Of a DNA stretch of 64,000 nucleotides, positions 32,386 to 42,163 are shown in pieces (the first letter of the stretch is position 1; each line of letters opens with the position of its first letter). The stretch lies in assembly GCF_900156205.1 (NCBI RefSeq), contig NZ_FTNA01000002.1:227524-291523 (forward strand). Direction: 5' to 3'. Made by a program: the position numbers and the translations under genes. The DNA is from Leptospira interrogans (GTDB lineage: Bacteria > Spirochaetota > Leptospiria > Leptospirales > Leptospiraceae). The notes under the pieces are model-generated. The model saw only the letters and a program-made list of their open reading frames with translations. It was not told the DNA's origin and searched no databases.

Positions 32386-33095
32386 TTCCAAATTCCAGTT
32401 TCGGCCAGAAGGTATTGCCCTTCTTCCAAATTAAATTTTTCTAATTTTAGCGGACCGATTCTAATTCTTTGAAGATCGACCACACTCACCCCAAACCACC
32501 GAAACATCCTTCTAATCTGTCTTTTTTTTCCTTCTTCTAAAATCACTCGATAGACACATTTTTTTCCAGGGACGAGTTTAACCATCTTTGCATGTAGAAT
32601 TTCTCCTGCATCCAAAATCCCTTTTTGAAAAGCGGCTTGAATCAACTTTTCTCCCGGATCGTGTTTTAAGGTCACGAGATATTCTTTTTCTGAACCGTTA
32701 GAAGGATGTGTAATTTTTTGAGCCAATGCACCGTCGTTGGTTAAGATCAAAAGTCCCCTTGAATTGAGATCTAGACGTCCTGCAATTTTAAAGTTTTTAT
32801 AATCAGAAGGCAAAAGGGAAAAAATCGTTTTTTCGTGAAAACGATCTGCATGAGAACAAAGATAACCAATGGGTTTATTAAAAATTAGAATCTTTTTAGA
32901 TTCTACAATTGGTTTTACTACATCTCCTAAATAAGACACTACGTCTATTTCGGGATCAATCCTTGTCCCCAAGTTTGTCACTCGTTTACCATTAATCTCA
33001 ATATGACCCTTTTGAATCAGTTCCTCCGTTTTTCTACGAGAACCAAGACCACAATCTGCAAGAAAACGATTCAATCGAATCTCTAAATGCTGCAT
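32382..33095 (-). CDS. Pseudouridine synthase, RsuA/RluB family
   Basis: The 237-aa enzyme has an N-terminal S4 RNA-binding domain (IRLNRFLADCGLGSRRKTEE, then GHIEINGKRVTNLG). The catalytic domain shows ILIFNKPIGYLCS and the active-site stretch AGRLDLNSRGLLILTNDG with its aspartate. GKKRQIRRMF near the C-terminus is the RsuA/RluB hallmark. It isomerises uridine in 16S or 23S rRNA; which site is not decidable here. The start at 33095 has GGAAG five bases upstream; the frame opens at a TTG at 33122. Its stop overlaps the MBOAT start. Confidence 0.92.
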   Translation of the reverse strand: MQHLEIRLNRFLADCGLGSRRKTEELIQKGHIEINGKRVTNLGTRIDPEIDVVSYLGDVVKPIVESKKILIFNKPIGYLCSHADRFHEKTIFSLLPSDYKNFKIAGRLDLNSRGLLILTNDGALAQKITHPSNGSEKEYLVTLKHDPGEKLIQAAFQKGILDAGEILHAKMVKLVPGKKCVYRVILEEGKKRQIRRMFRWFGVSVVDLQRIRIGPLKLEKFNLEEGQYLLAETGIWK

Positions 33096-33221
33096 GAATT
33101 CTTCCATTTCAGAAAGATTCAAAAAATCTTCTACCTAAAACTTTCGTTGACCGGTTTTACAAATATTCAAAGGATAGAAGGAAAGACTTTGCCATTTATC
33201 ACGTAAAAAGTATAGAATTGT

Positions 33222-34127
33222 ATGAATCCTCTTAAAAAAAAACCTCGTACTCATTCTCTTCAAAATGCTCCTGAAAAACCAGATTGGCTCAAAGTAAAAC
33301 TCGCCTTTCCTGATCCAAAAAATAACCCTGTCGCAATTGTAAGAAATTCTCTAGAAGAAAAAAAACTCAATACAGTTTGCGAAAGCGCTTCTTGCCCTAA
33401 CCTAAATCACTGCTGGTCCAGAAAAACAGCGACTTATATGTTAGGTGGAGATATTTGTACAAGACGTTGTTCCTATTGTGACGTAGCTTCTGGAAAACCT
33501 TTTCCTCTGGATCCAGAAGAACCTAAAAGGATAGCAGAATCTTCGATCGCTTTAGGTCTCAGACACGTAGTCATTACCTCGGTTAATAGAGACGATCTTG
33601 AAGACGGAGGCGCAGCTCATTTTGCAAAAACCGTAAAAGAAATCCGTAAAGGACTTCCAGATTGTAAAATAGAACTTTTGATTCCAGATCTGAAAGTAAA
33701 ACAAGAGGCTTTAGAAATTATTTTTGAATGTAATCCTGATATATTCAATCATAACTTAGAAACGGTAAAAAGACTTTTTCCAGAAGTGGCTCCTCAAAAA
33801 AGATATGAACGTTCTTTAGACGTTTTGAAAATTGCTTCTGCAAGAGGATTTCTGACAAAAAGTGGTTTAATTTTGGGTATGGGAGAAACTTTAGAAGAAG
33901 TAAAAGAATGCATGCAAGATCTTGCAAGTGTTGGAGTTTCCCTTTTGACACTGGGACAGTATTTACAACCGACTTCGACTCATCTTCCCGTAAAAGAATA
34001 CGTAGTTCCCCAAGTATTTAAGGATTTACGAATATACGGAAAGTCCATCGGTTTTAAGGGAGTTTTTTCAGGACCCCTTGTAAGAAGTTCTTATCACGCG
34101 GACGAACAAATCTCATGGAACCCGTAG
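33222..34127 (+). CDS. lipA: Lipoyl synthase
   Basis: The 301-aa radical SAM enzyme inserts two sulfurs into octanoyl chains on lipoyl domains. The auxiliary cluster ligands are C53, C58 and C64 (CESASCPNLNHC). The SAM cluster ligands are C79, C83 and C86 (CTRRCSYC). The serine ligand lies in RSSYHADE near the C-terminus. Length and motif order are standard. Its last codons overlap a small gene by 13 bp. No lipB is adjacent. Confidence 0.97.
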   Translation: MNPLKKKPRTHSLQNAPEKPDWLKVKLAFPDPKNNPVAIVRNSLEEKKLNTVCESASCPNLNHCWSRKTATYMLGGDICTRRCSYCDVASGKPFPLDPEEPKRIAESSIALGLRHVVITSVNRDDLEDGGAAHFAKTVKEIRKGLPDCKIELLIPDLKVKQEALEIIFECNPDIFNHNLETVKRLFPEVAPQKRYERSLDVLKIASARGFLTKSGLILGMGETLEEVKECMQDLASVGVSLLTLGQYLQPTSTHLPVKEYVVPQVFKDLRIYGKSIGFKGVFSGPLVRSSYHADEQISWNP

Positions 34128-34414
34128 AAAATTCTCACCTAGGTCCGCCTTCCGAAGAAATTAAAAAACTTATCTATCACTCCATAATTCGATTTCTTTC
34201 TAACAGAGAAACTCCGATTAGTAGATCTGAAATTAAAGAGCTTTTAGAAAAAACAATCAATTTGATTCCGGATCTGGAAGCTCACTGGGCGGAAATCAAT
34301 CGATTTGGAAAAAATAAAATGATTCTTCATTGGAAAAAAAAAGTTATGCTCATCGATATGGAAGAAATTCTAGAATCCATTGATTTACTCTGGAACCAGA
34401 GATTCGATATTTAA
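34115..34414 (+). CDS. Small hypothetical protein overlapping lipA
   Basis: The 99-aa frame starts inside the last codons of lipA and reads as a soluble helical protein: IKKLIYHSIIRFLSNRETPI, then SRSEIKELLEKTINLIPDLE and KKKVMLIDMEEILESIDLLW. The helices look like a small winged-helix-like domain, but I do not recognise a family. Overlap with lipA suggests coupled translation. Downstream DNA turns at once into repeat-rich non-coding sequence. Confidence 0.6.
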   Translation: MEPVENSHLGPPSEEIKKLIYHSIIRFLSNRETPISRSEIKELLEKTINLIPDLEAHWAEINRFGKNKMILHWKKKVMLIDMEEILESIDLLWNQRFDI

Positions 34415-34501
34415 TCTCATTTTATTAGAGTTATTGAAAAATCCCATAGCGGCGATTAAACACTCTTTCAAACTAAATCCGTCTCACTTCTTGAACTCAA
34501 T

Positions 34502-34590
34502 GCATCACTTCCTACGGGTCGCTGCAGGTCGTTTGAAGGAACTAAAGCGTCTCACTCCCTGAACTCAATGCATCACTTCCTATCATAACC
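34502..34590 (-). repeat. Hairpin-family units with GCGACCCGTAGGAAG loop
   Basis: The minus strand reads CTGCAGCGACCCGTAGGAAG then TGATGCATTGAGTTCA, keeping the family loop and TTGAGTT tail with TGCA/TGCA pairing. A second, truncated unit next to it reads TAGGAAGTGATGCATTGAGT. A third copy of the loop lies at 34930-34962 with CATCACC after it. Confidence 0.55.
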
Positions 34591-34599
34591 TTATCCACA

Positions 34600-34736
34600 A
34601 ATAATTGGATCTCAAGATCTATCGTCGGAATTACGACAAATCCTCTGTAAAACTTAGTTCCCATCCCACAACGCGACCCATAGGAAAGCGTTGTGCTGAG
34701 TTTTCCAACGCGATTCATAGAGCGTTGTGTTGAGTT
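34600..34736 (+). repeat. Inverted partner of the 1-130 block, with tandem hairpins
   Basis: Positions 34600-34666 match the reverse complement of about 65-130. Then follow CACAACGC (34667-34674) GACCCATAGGAAA GCGTTGTG (34688-34695) CTGAGTTTTCC, and CAACGC (34706-34711) GATTCATAGA GCGTTG (34722-34727) TGTTGAGTTTTCC. Both hairpins are perfect inverted repeats with 10-13-nt loops. The unit therefore mirrors the left window end. Confidence 0.7.
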
Positions 34737-34856
34737 TTCCTTATTTTTGGGTGGGGGAGGAGGTGAAAAGGTTTTCTTTATCAGAAAAACATACTTTTTG
34801 CAAGTAAAAAGACTCATTCTTGTAGGAACACTTGAAAAATGTGCCTTTTTGAGCCC

Positions 34857-34893
34857 AGAACGGCGATCCATAGAAAGCCCGTTCTGTTGAGTT
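34857..34893 (+). repeat. Hairpin-family unit with stem AGAACGG/CCGTTCT
   Basis: AGAACGG (34857-34863) and CCGTTCT (34879-34885) pair perfectly around a loop with CGATCCATAGAAAGC, followed by GTTGAGTT. The loop and tail are those of the CACAACGC units, but every stem pair has changed on both sides. This is the clearest compensatory-change example in the window. Confidence 0.65.
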
Positions 34894-35501
34894 CATTCTG
34901 ATTCTAAAATCCTATTCAACTTGTGGGTAAGGTGATGCTTCCTACGGGTCGCTGCAGGTCGTTCGACAAATCACGTTTTAAATTGTAACTTAAGACGAAA
35001 TGCAGTATTACGTTTTTTTCATACAATTTATTAATTGGATCTGAAAACTCAGCCAAGTGACACCGAATTCGCCCAAATTTTCTTACGCAGAATCCACATT
35101 ATTAGAGTTGTTAAAAAATTTCATAGCAGCGATTAAACACTCTTTCAAACTAAAGCGTCTCTGAATGCCGATCAAGCATTCGTCAAGATTCTCTCACTCT
35201 GAATTTATATTATTGAAGTATAAACTATTTGCATTGGATGTTTTATGATGCAGGTTCTTGAGCAATAAAATTAAAAAGTTACTCGTTCAATCAAATTTTT
35301 GCATATAGTCACTGTTTTACGACTATCACAAAAATGAAAAATGATTTTATATAATAAATCCACAATAAACCTTTCGCGTTTAAAAGATTAATCTTCTGGT
35401 TTTACGATAAAAACATTAGAATTATTGAAAAATAATATAGCGGCAATTAGCAAACTGCTTCAATCGAGCATTTCATGAAACAGAAACAAGATAGAGAATT
35501 A

Positions 35502-35537
35502 ATTTTTCAACAACTCTATTATTAGAATTGTTGAAAA
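35502..35537. repeat. Stem-loop in non-coding DNA
   Basis: TTTTCAACAACTCT pairs with AGAATTGTTGAAAA (one mismatch) around a short ATTATT loop. The right arm is also the fourth copy of the ATTAGAATTGTTGAAAA repeat. It lies far from any stop codon, so a terminator role is unlikely. Confidence 0.45.
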
Positions 35538-35658
35538 TTCGATTTTACTACGATATTTTTTAAGAATGTACATTTTAAAACCGCAAACAAAGGAATAAAA
35601 TGTTAAATTATGGGATCTTTAAATAGAATTAATTCCAACGAGAATTTGAGCATGTACA

Positions 35659-35691
35659 AAAAAAACCCGGGCGTAAAAACCCGGGTTTTTT
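35659..35691. terminator. Strong bidirectional intrinsic terminator
   Basis: AAAAAACCCGGG, an eight-base loop and CCCGGGTTTTTT form a GC-rich stem flanked by A and T tracts on both sides. It lies 29 bp after the stop codon of the LipL45-like gene on the minus strand and would also stop transcripts coming from the repeat region on the plus strand. Confidence 0.9.
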
Positions 35692-35719
35692 CCACCAGAG
35701 TAAATTTCAGTCTCTGCTA

Positions 35720-36886
35720 TCAGAATTTAGCTTTTGTTTGGAAGTCATAAATTACTTCTTGAACATCTGCTTGATTGATCTTTTTGATCCCCTGTTCTGT
35801 ATGAACAATCATTGTTGATCCTTGCTGATCTACAATAGCACCAATCATAGAAGATCCATCCATCATAATAATCTTCTCGATTCTTTCATAATAGTTTACT
35901 ATGTCTTTGCTGGACTTCAGTTCTTTAGGAGCAGAAATCAATACTTGTTTGAATTTCTTAGCCTCTTCTTCTTGACGAGCTGCTACTTCGCTTTCTAATT
36001 TTTTTCTCTCAGCCTCTAAAACGGCTGCTTTTTGTTCGTCAACTTTCCCTGAAGATTCTTCGTTTAGCCGAACCATCTTTTCCGTAGTGTCTTTATCTAC
36101 GGTTACAATCGTACGGATCTCTTCCTCTTCTTTCTTAGAAATTCCAGAATTATCCAGCTTTTTCACAACGCCGGTAATATTCTTTTCACTGATTTTAGAA
36201 GTATCTTTTACATCTAAAGATTTTTCATCCGCTTTTACTACGGAAGCCTGGTTTTTTTCCAAAACAATCTCTGAAGAAGCAACGGTCTGCTGAATTTTTT
36301 TCAGATCTTCATCCTTTGCAATTTCTTCATCGCTCAATCCTTCCAAAACCACAACTCGTGGAGCCACTGCGACTGCTCCTTCTAAAACTTTCACAACCGC
36401 TTTGTCAGATTTAGATCTGTCTACGATAAAGGAAGTTCCTCTAACACCAGCGATCGCAGTTGGAGTGACCACTGAAAACTGATCTTCTTTCGAAGCCTTG
36501 TTGACTTTTGCAAAAACTTTTCCGGAAACAAGTGCAAGTCTTGTATCGGAATTTCCATGAGAATTGATAGAAAGTGCATCAAAATCGATGACTGAATTTT
36601 CGGAGATTCGAATTGCAGATCCGTCTGCAAATTGAATATCAACTTTGGACTTTTGTTTGGTACTGACTTTGTCTCCAGTTTTCAAACTTGCACCTAAAGC
36701 AGCTTTTTCTTCGGTTAGATCTGCGTGAAGAATTTTAGCTTCTCCTACGCTAAACACAACAACGGCGGAAGGACTATTTCCTTTAGTAGCGGCTGCCTTG
36801 GAACTTTCGGTAGGTTTCTTACAAGCGTTAAACACGAGAAGACCAGTGGTCAATACGCTTGAGAAAACGATTAAGAACTTCTTCAT
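35720..36886 (-). CDS. lipL45: FecR-domain lipoprotein LipL45
   Basis: The 388-aa lipoprotein has a signal with lipobox VLTTGLLVFNAC (Cys near residue 22). A FecR domain follows at about 45-170: FADGSAIRISENSVIDFDAL, then VVTPTAIAGVRGTSFIVD. Next is a long charged, coiled-coil-like region and a C-terminal domain with EKIIMMDGSSMIGAIVDQQG. I recognise it as LipL45 (Qlp42), reported to be processed to a 31-kDa C-terminal peripheral membrane form. The ATG at 36886 is preferred to one two codons upstream because AGGA lies 8 nt before it. There is no adjacent sigma factor, so it is not a FecIR system. A strong terminator follows. Confidence 0.85.
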   Translation of the reverse strand: MKKFLIVFSSVLTTGLLVFNACKKPTESSKAAATKGNSPSAVVVFSVGEAKILHADLTEEKAALGASLKTGDKVSTKQKSKVDIQFADGSAIRISENSVIDFDALSINSHGNSDTRLALVSGKVFAKVNKASKEDQFSVVTPTAIAGVRGTSFIVDRSKSDKAVVKVLEGAVAVAPRVVVLEGLSDEEIAKDEDLKKIQQTVASSEIVLEKNQASVVKADEKSLDVKDTSKISEKNITGVVKKLDNSGISKKEEEEIRTIVTVDKDTTEKMVRLNEESSGKVDEQKAAVLEAERKKLESEVAARQEEEAKKFKQVLISAPKELKSSKDIVNYYERIEKIIMMDGSSMIGAIVDQQGSTMIVHTEQGIKKINQADVQEVIYDFQTKAKF

Positions 36887-36888
36887 AC

Positions 36889-36929
<41 letters not shown>

Positions 36930-36985
36930 GGCAGCCTCTATCTATTGTTTCTCAACAAGCAATAGAATCATTTTTCGCAAATCTT

Positions 36986-38335
36986 TCAATTTTTTTTTGC
37001 TATACGAAAGATATTTCCTGAACCAAAGTCGGTAAAATATACCTCTCCGGATATATCTTGACCAAAAGTACTAATTTGAAACGGAACTTGTATAACTAAT
37101 TCATTGGAAATTTTTTTACCATTTTTTTGTTTTAAAGCCCAAATTTTACCAGTTACAAAATCTCCATATAGATAAGAACCTACAAGTTTCGGGATTTCCT
37201 TTCCTCTATACACATAACCACCCGTAATCGATTGCCCCTCTTCTCTGGAATATTCATGAATTGGATCGATCAAAAAATTATCTACACAACCTGGATTTTT
37301 TTTAAAACAATGAAATCCTTCTCGAATGTTCCAACCGTAATTACCTCCCTTCTGGATCAGATCGATTTCCTCAAATTCGTTTTGTCCTACATCGGCTACA
37401 TACAGTTCACCGGTAAGTTTATCAAAAGAAAATCTCCAAGGATTTCGAAAGCCGTAACTCCAAATTTCAGGTAAAAAACCGGGGTGATGTACAAATGGAT
37501 TGTCTTCCGGAACCTTATAAGCGGCTCCTGCAGCATGAGGATTGGGAAGAATTCGTAATAATTTTCCTAAAAATGTACCTGGATTTTGTCCGTTTTTATA
37601 TGGATCGTTTGCTCCTCCCCCGTCTCCAAAACCTATATATAGTTTTCGATCCGGACCAAACGCAAGTTGTCCTCCGTTATGATTCGAATAAGGTTGTTCC
37701 AACTTTAATATCATTCTTTTGGAATGTTCAATTTTTTGAACTAAATGCTCTTTCCACTCAAATTCTAAAATTTTAGAATAATCCTTTCCTCCTTCTTTTA
37801 CGATTACATTTACAAAAAATTTAGAATCTGTTTGAAAATCCGGAGAAAATGCAAGACCTAAAAGCCCTTCTTCTGAACGAGTCTCTATCTGACCCGTAAA
37901 ATCAGCTCTGAGAGTCTTGACCTTTGTAGTTAAATCAACCTCTATCAACTTTCCTCTTTTTTCCAAAATGATCATTCGTTTTGGATCTCCGGGAAAAAAT
38001 TGAATATCCGTTGGTTCTTGAAATCCATCTGCAACCGAGACATATCCAATCGATTCAACTTTTGTCTTTATAACATTTCTTCTAGGTTGTTTCTTATCTG
38101 CGGTCAATGGGGAATCAAGTATAAGAACGACTCCAATCGTCAAAAGAACTCTGAATAAAAAAATACAAGAATACAATCGAATAAAACGAGTTATAAAATT
38201 TTCAAGATTGCAAAAAAGTGAGAACAACTTAGACACTAACAACAAGATCCATTCTAACCGACAAAATCGATAAAAATAGATTCTTAAAAAAATAGAACAA
38301 ATATCACGAATCTGAAACATGATACTGATTTGCAA
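36986..38335 (-). CDS. PQQ-type sugar dehydrogenase-like beta-propeller protein
   Basis: The main domain, about residues 95-445, matches the glucose/sorbosone dehydrogenase family: EGLLGLAFSPDFQTDSKFFV, then SNHNGGQLAFGPDRKLYIGF with GDGGGANDP, GFRNPWRFSFD, YVADVGQNEFEEIDLI and GGNYGWNIREG. The His in NHNGGQL is the usual catalytic base. Known members oxidise aldose sugars using PQQ in the periplasm, and I see no PQQ synthesis genes here. The 449-aa frame begins with an unusual cysteine-rich hydrophobic lead; the true start may be further in, near the signal-like VLLTIGVVLILDS (about residue 63). Confidence 0.82.
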   Translation of the reverse strand: MQISIMFQIRDICSIFLRIYFYRFCRLEWILLLVSKLFSLFCNLENFITRFIRLYSCIFLFRVLLTIGVVLILDSPLTADKKQPRRNVIKTKVESIGYVSVADGFQEPTDIQFFPGDPKRMIILEKRGKLIEVDLTTKVKTLRADFTGQIETRSEEGLLGLAFSPDFQTDSKFFVNVIVKEGGKDYSKILEFEWKEHLVQKIEHSKRMILKLEQPYSNHNGGQLAFGPDRKLYIGFGDGGGANDPYKNGQNPGTFLGKLLRILPNPHAAGAAYKVPEDNPFVHHPGFLPEIWSYGFRNPWRFSFDKLTGELYVADVGQNEFEEIDLIQKGGNYGWNIREGFHCFKKNPGCVDNFLIDPIHEYSREEGQSITGGYVYRGKEIPKLVGSYLYGDFVTGKIWALKQKNGKKISNELVIQVPFQISTFGQDISGEVYFTDFGSGNIFRIAKKN

Positions 38336-38560
38336 TTTTTTCTATTTATGAGTCAATTTGAATTTAGAAACGAGTTTTCATTTCGAGAGTTTTAAAGTAT
38401 TTTTTAAAAATGTAAAAACTCAGAACAATACTTAATCTTTTATTCTAGAATAGAGTTTTACGACAAAAATTTGAAGTACTCAATTTTATAGAGATCCCTA
38501 AAAAAGCCCTTAAAAACTGCGTGTCATTTCAGTATCTTCGGAAAAAAATGTAGAATCGAG

Positions 38561-39871
38561 ATGGAAGTTACAAATTCAGTCCGCCAAATTTCTACTATTT
38601 CGCTTCTGGAAGAAATGGAAAAAAAATACAAATCCATTCCAATCGAAGCGATCGTTAAACAAGATATTCTTAGACAAGGAATTCATTTTCTCAAAGAAGT
38701 TTTTGAAGTAACCGATCCGTACAAAACCAAAGATTATTTTATATTCTCTTTTGATCATATTCCTCTTTCCGAATTAGGAGACGTAAAAGCTCCCGAAGAA
38801 ATTAAAGTCTCAGGTGGTCATTTTGATCTGCTTCCTACGGTAATCTCCACTCGAAATAATCCAAGTTCACCGTATAAAGTAAAAAAGTCCTCAGATGGAA
38901 AACCAGTTCTTTATCTTGGAGAAACGTTTTTAGGAAATTTGGAATTTCCTCCACTTCCCGCTTGGTATCGTCATAAAACTAAAAACGGAAAAATCCCAGG
39001 AGAAATTGCACCTGTAATCGAATGGGGTTATTTAATCTATCTCACAGTTTTTAGAAACTGTCAGTATTTTGGTAAAGAAGAAGAATGTGCTTACTGTGAT
39101 ATCAATCACAACTATCGTCAGCAAAAAAACGCGGGGCGTCCTTACACTGGTGTTAAAGATATAGAAGATATTTTAGAAGTTTTATCTTGGATCGATTCAG
39201 AAGACCATACAGCAAAAGTTTATACAATTACCGGTGGGAGTGTAATTACTTCCTTAAAGAAAAAAAATGAAATCGATTTTTATCTAGACTATGCAACTGC
39301 AATCGAATCCAAATTTCCTGGAAGATGGATGGGTAAAATCGTTTCTCAGGCATGGGAGATAGAAGATTGTAAAAAATTTAAAGAAGCAGGAATCCAAGTT
39401 TACCATCCTAACTATGAAGTCTGGGACAAAAATCTATTTCAAAAAATCTGTCCCGGTAAGGAAGCTTATATAGGAAGAGACAATTGGATTCGAAGAGTTG
39501 TAGATTCTGCAGAAGTGTTCGGTCCTTCTTATGTAATTCCAAACTTTGTAGGTGGAGTAGAACTTTCCAAACCTTACGGATTTTCAACCGTCGCAGAAGC
39601 AATCACCTCTACAAGAGAGGGTTTAGATTTTTTTATGTCGAAAGGAATCATGCCTCGATTTACAGCTTGGTGTCCCGAACCCTATACAACGTTAGGAACA
39701 CAGGCAGGCCCACCTTTAGAATATTTCTGTGAACTTCTGACTGTATGGAAAGCTACATTCGAAAAATATAATTTACCGATTCCACCAGGTTACGGTGAGC
39801 CAGGCCCCGGAAAAGCTGTTTTTTCCGTTTCCGCTTTTATGGACGTAATCGGATACTCTGGAAGAAATTGA
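38561..39871 (+). CDS. Radical SAM protein with an unusual cysteine spacing
   Basis: The 436-aa protein has a radical SAM-type core starting with LTVFRNCQYFGKEEECAYCD. The presumed cluster cysteines are C167, C176 and C179, a CX8CX2C spacing instead of CX3CX2C. It continues with YTITGGSVITSL (GGE-like), then WMGKIVSQAWEIEDCKKFKE, HPNYEVWD, and VPNFVGG-like barrel strands. The N-terminal 150 residues are a separate domain. I do not recognise the exact subfamily. It stands alone between a divergent sugar-dehydrogenase-like gene and a small lipoprotein gene. The fold is probable; the reaction is unknown. Confidence 0.75.
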   Translation: MEVTNSVRQISTISLLEEMEKKYKSIPIEAIVKQDILRQGIHFLKEVFEVTDPYKTKDYFIFSFDHIPLSELGDVKAPEEIKVSGGHFDLLPTVISTRNNPSSPYKVKKSSDGKPVLYLGETFLGNLEFPPLPAWYRHKTKNGKIPGEIAPVIEWGYLIYLTVFRNCQYFGKEEECAYCDINHNYRQQKNAGRPYTGVKDIEDILEVLSWIDSEDHTAKVYTITGGSVITSLKKKNEIDFYLDYATAIESKFPGRWMGKIVSQAWEIEDCKKFKEAGIQVYHPNYEVWDKNLFQKICPGKEAYIGRDNWIRRVVDSAEVFGPSYVIPNFVGGVELSKPYGFSTVAEAITSTREGLDFFMSKGIMPRFTAWCPEPYTTLGTQAGPPLEYFCELLTVWKATFEKYNLPIPPGYGEPGPGKAVFSVSAFMDVIGYSGRN

Positions 39872-39990
39872 AAATAAACAAACCTGCTCCCAGTAAAATT
39901 TAAGATTAAATCTTGGAACAAATTCTAAACTTAAAAACATTCATAAATTTGAATACTCTATATCGTTTTTTATCTACTAAGAACGGATTT

Positions 39991-40257
39991 TTAAAATTTC
40001 CACTTAGAAGGTCTTCCGAAATTATGAAACCTACCCGAAGGCACGTAAAAAGGATTATGCCTATATCTGCCATTATTTATCACCTTGTAGTAATTAGAAT
40101 GATTTCGATATGGATAATACCCCGAGCGATTTCTGTAATCGAAATTCCGACCACAATCGATAGAATACTGTAAGGAACAATCATCGTAATATCGATAAGG
40201 TCCTGTATAACAATTTAAAGATAAGAATAATCCCAATAATAAAAATTTTGCATTCAT
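39991..40257 (-). CDS. Small Tyr/Asn/Arg-rich lipoprotein
   Basis: The 88-aa product has a short lipoprotein signal, MNAKFLLLGLFLSLNC, with Cys16 as the likely acylation site. The mature part is dominated by Tyr, Asn, Arg and Ser (RNRSGYYPYRNHSNYYKVIN) with two further cysteines. This is typical of small surface or periplasmic lipoproteins rather than of chance frames, since the leader is good. No family is recognised. An opposite-strand frame overlaps it but lacks any such signal. Confidence 0.6.
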   Translation of the reverse strand: MNAKFLLLGLFLSLNCYTGPYRYYDDCSLQYSIDCGRNFDYRNRSGYYPYRNHSNYYKVINNGRYRHNPFYVPSGRFHNFGRPSKWKF

Positions 40258-40740
40258 TGTTATAGAACGTTTCCTAAGAAATTAAATTCTATCGGATTTA
40301 ATGAAAGTGTCTATAGGGAATTTCCCTGATAAACCCCAAATTAACGAAAAAACAAATCAGCTATTAACTTTATTATCTGAATTTTTAAAATAAACGAAAG
40401 TTTTTGATACTACTATTTATAACTATATAATAAAGTACCTAATATTTGTATGGAATCAGCGTTTTGTGATAAAATTAACGGTACTCAATTTTATAGAAAT
40501 CAGTAATTTATATCGAAAAGATTTCTTAAATTTTTGTATCAGACGAATCGTTTTAAACAACTCATGTTATAGAATTTATCAATCTCTATAAAATTGGGTA
40601 TCAGAAATTTTCGCCATAAAGAACTATTTGAGTGCAAAATATTATGTACTCTGTTATATATTTCTAAGTAGTAAAACAAAACGATTGCATTTGTAAAAGA
40701 GAAGAATTTTATGAATATTTAATACCTTTTGAATCCTTTT
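40258..40740. other. 483-bp AT-rich gap with an inverted repeat
   Basis: No gene is seen. GTACTCAATTTTATAGAAATC at 40481-40501 recurs as an imperfect inverted copy (CTCTATAAAATTGGGTATC, 40584-40602). A direct copy lies before the radical SAM gene at 38477-38497. The inverted arms bracket about 80 bp and may be a tiny mobile or regulatory element. Confidence 0.45.
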
Positions 40741-41838
<1,098 letters not shown>

Positions 41839-42163
41839 TCTAATATTTGTTAGGTGTAAAAAATCCGTTTTATCCTAAATCAATTTTTTCGTAAAAAAAT
41901 AAATGTGGGAACTCTCATAAATGGTGTATTTATTAAACTTTGAAAATTGTGGGAACTATGAAATACCAAAAGAATCATCGTCCATCCGATTTTTGCACAA
42001 AACCGTTGTTTTGCGGCCATTATCAAAATTTAAATTCTATTTTAGTCAGTTCGTCTGAAAAAAAAATTTCTAAAAGTATGAGTTCCTACAATTTTTTTTC
42101 TTACGCAGAATTTCACAGGATTGAAGTTAAATGATTGGATGTATTTTATAGTTCTGAGTAAAA
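41839..42163. other. 325-bp gap with three palindrome copies and a dispersed repeat
   Basis: Between two convergent genes lie TGTGGGAACTCTCATA (41904-41919), TGTGGGAACTATGAAA (41948-41963) and GTATGAGTTCCTACA (42076-42090). The last is embedded in copy C of the dispersed 65-bp repeat (42046-42110). A short forward frame here (41940-42134) is built from repeat sequence and is not accepted as a gene. Confidence 0.6.

Larger units (their letters stand above)
34415..35719. other. 1.3-kb non-coding region packed with repeats
   Basis: No gene is supported. The stretch holds at least five hairpin-family units (34502-34590, 34667-34736, 34857-34893 and 34930-34962). It also holds the inverted partner of the 1-130 block (34600-34738). 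Four copies of an ATTAGARTTRTTGAAAAAT-type repeat lie at 34423-34478, 35099-35160, 35414-35460 and 35518-35535. Two of these run into TAGCRGCGATTAAACACTCT. A long stem-loop lies at 35502-35537. Open frames across the repeats look fortuitous. Confidence 0.65.

Noticed and set aside
34542..34890. Overlapping frames on both strands in the repeat region
   Set aside because: They are formed by the hairpin repeats and low-complexity runs, with no conserved domain or leader.
35720..36886. FecIR-type sigma/anti-sigma regulation
   Set aside because: The FecR domain is in a lipoprotein with no sigma factor or TonB receptor gene adjacent.
36941..36966. CTATTG/CAATAG inverted repeat upstream of lipL45
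   Set aside because: The six-base stem is short and lacks a T-tract, so neither a terminator nor an operator can be supported.
39913..40173. 86-aa forward frame opposite the small lipoprotein
   Set aside because: It has no signal or domain, while the opposite strand encodes a clear lipoprotein leader.
41940..42134. 64-aa forward frame after the AlkC-like gene
   Set aside because: It is composed largely of the palindrome motif and the 65-bp dispersed repeat.
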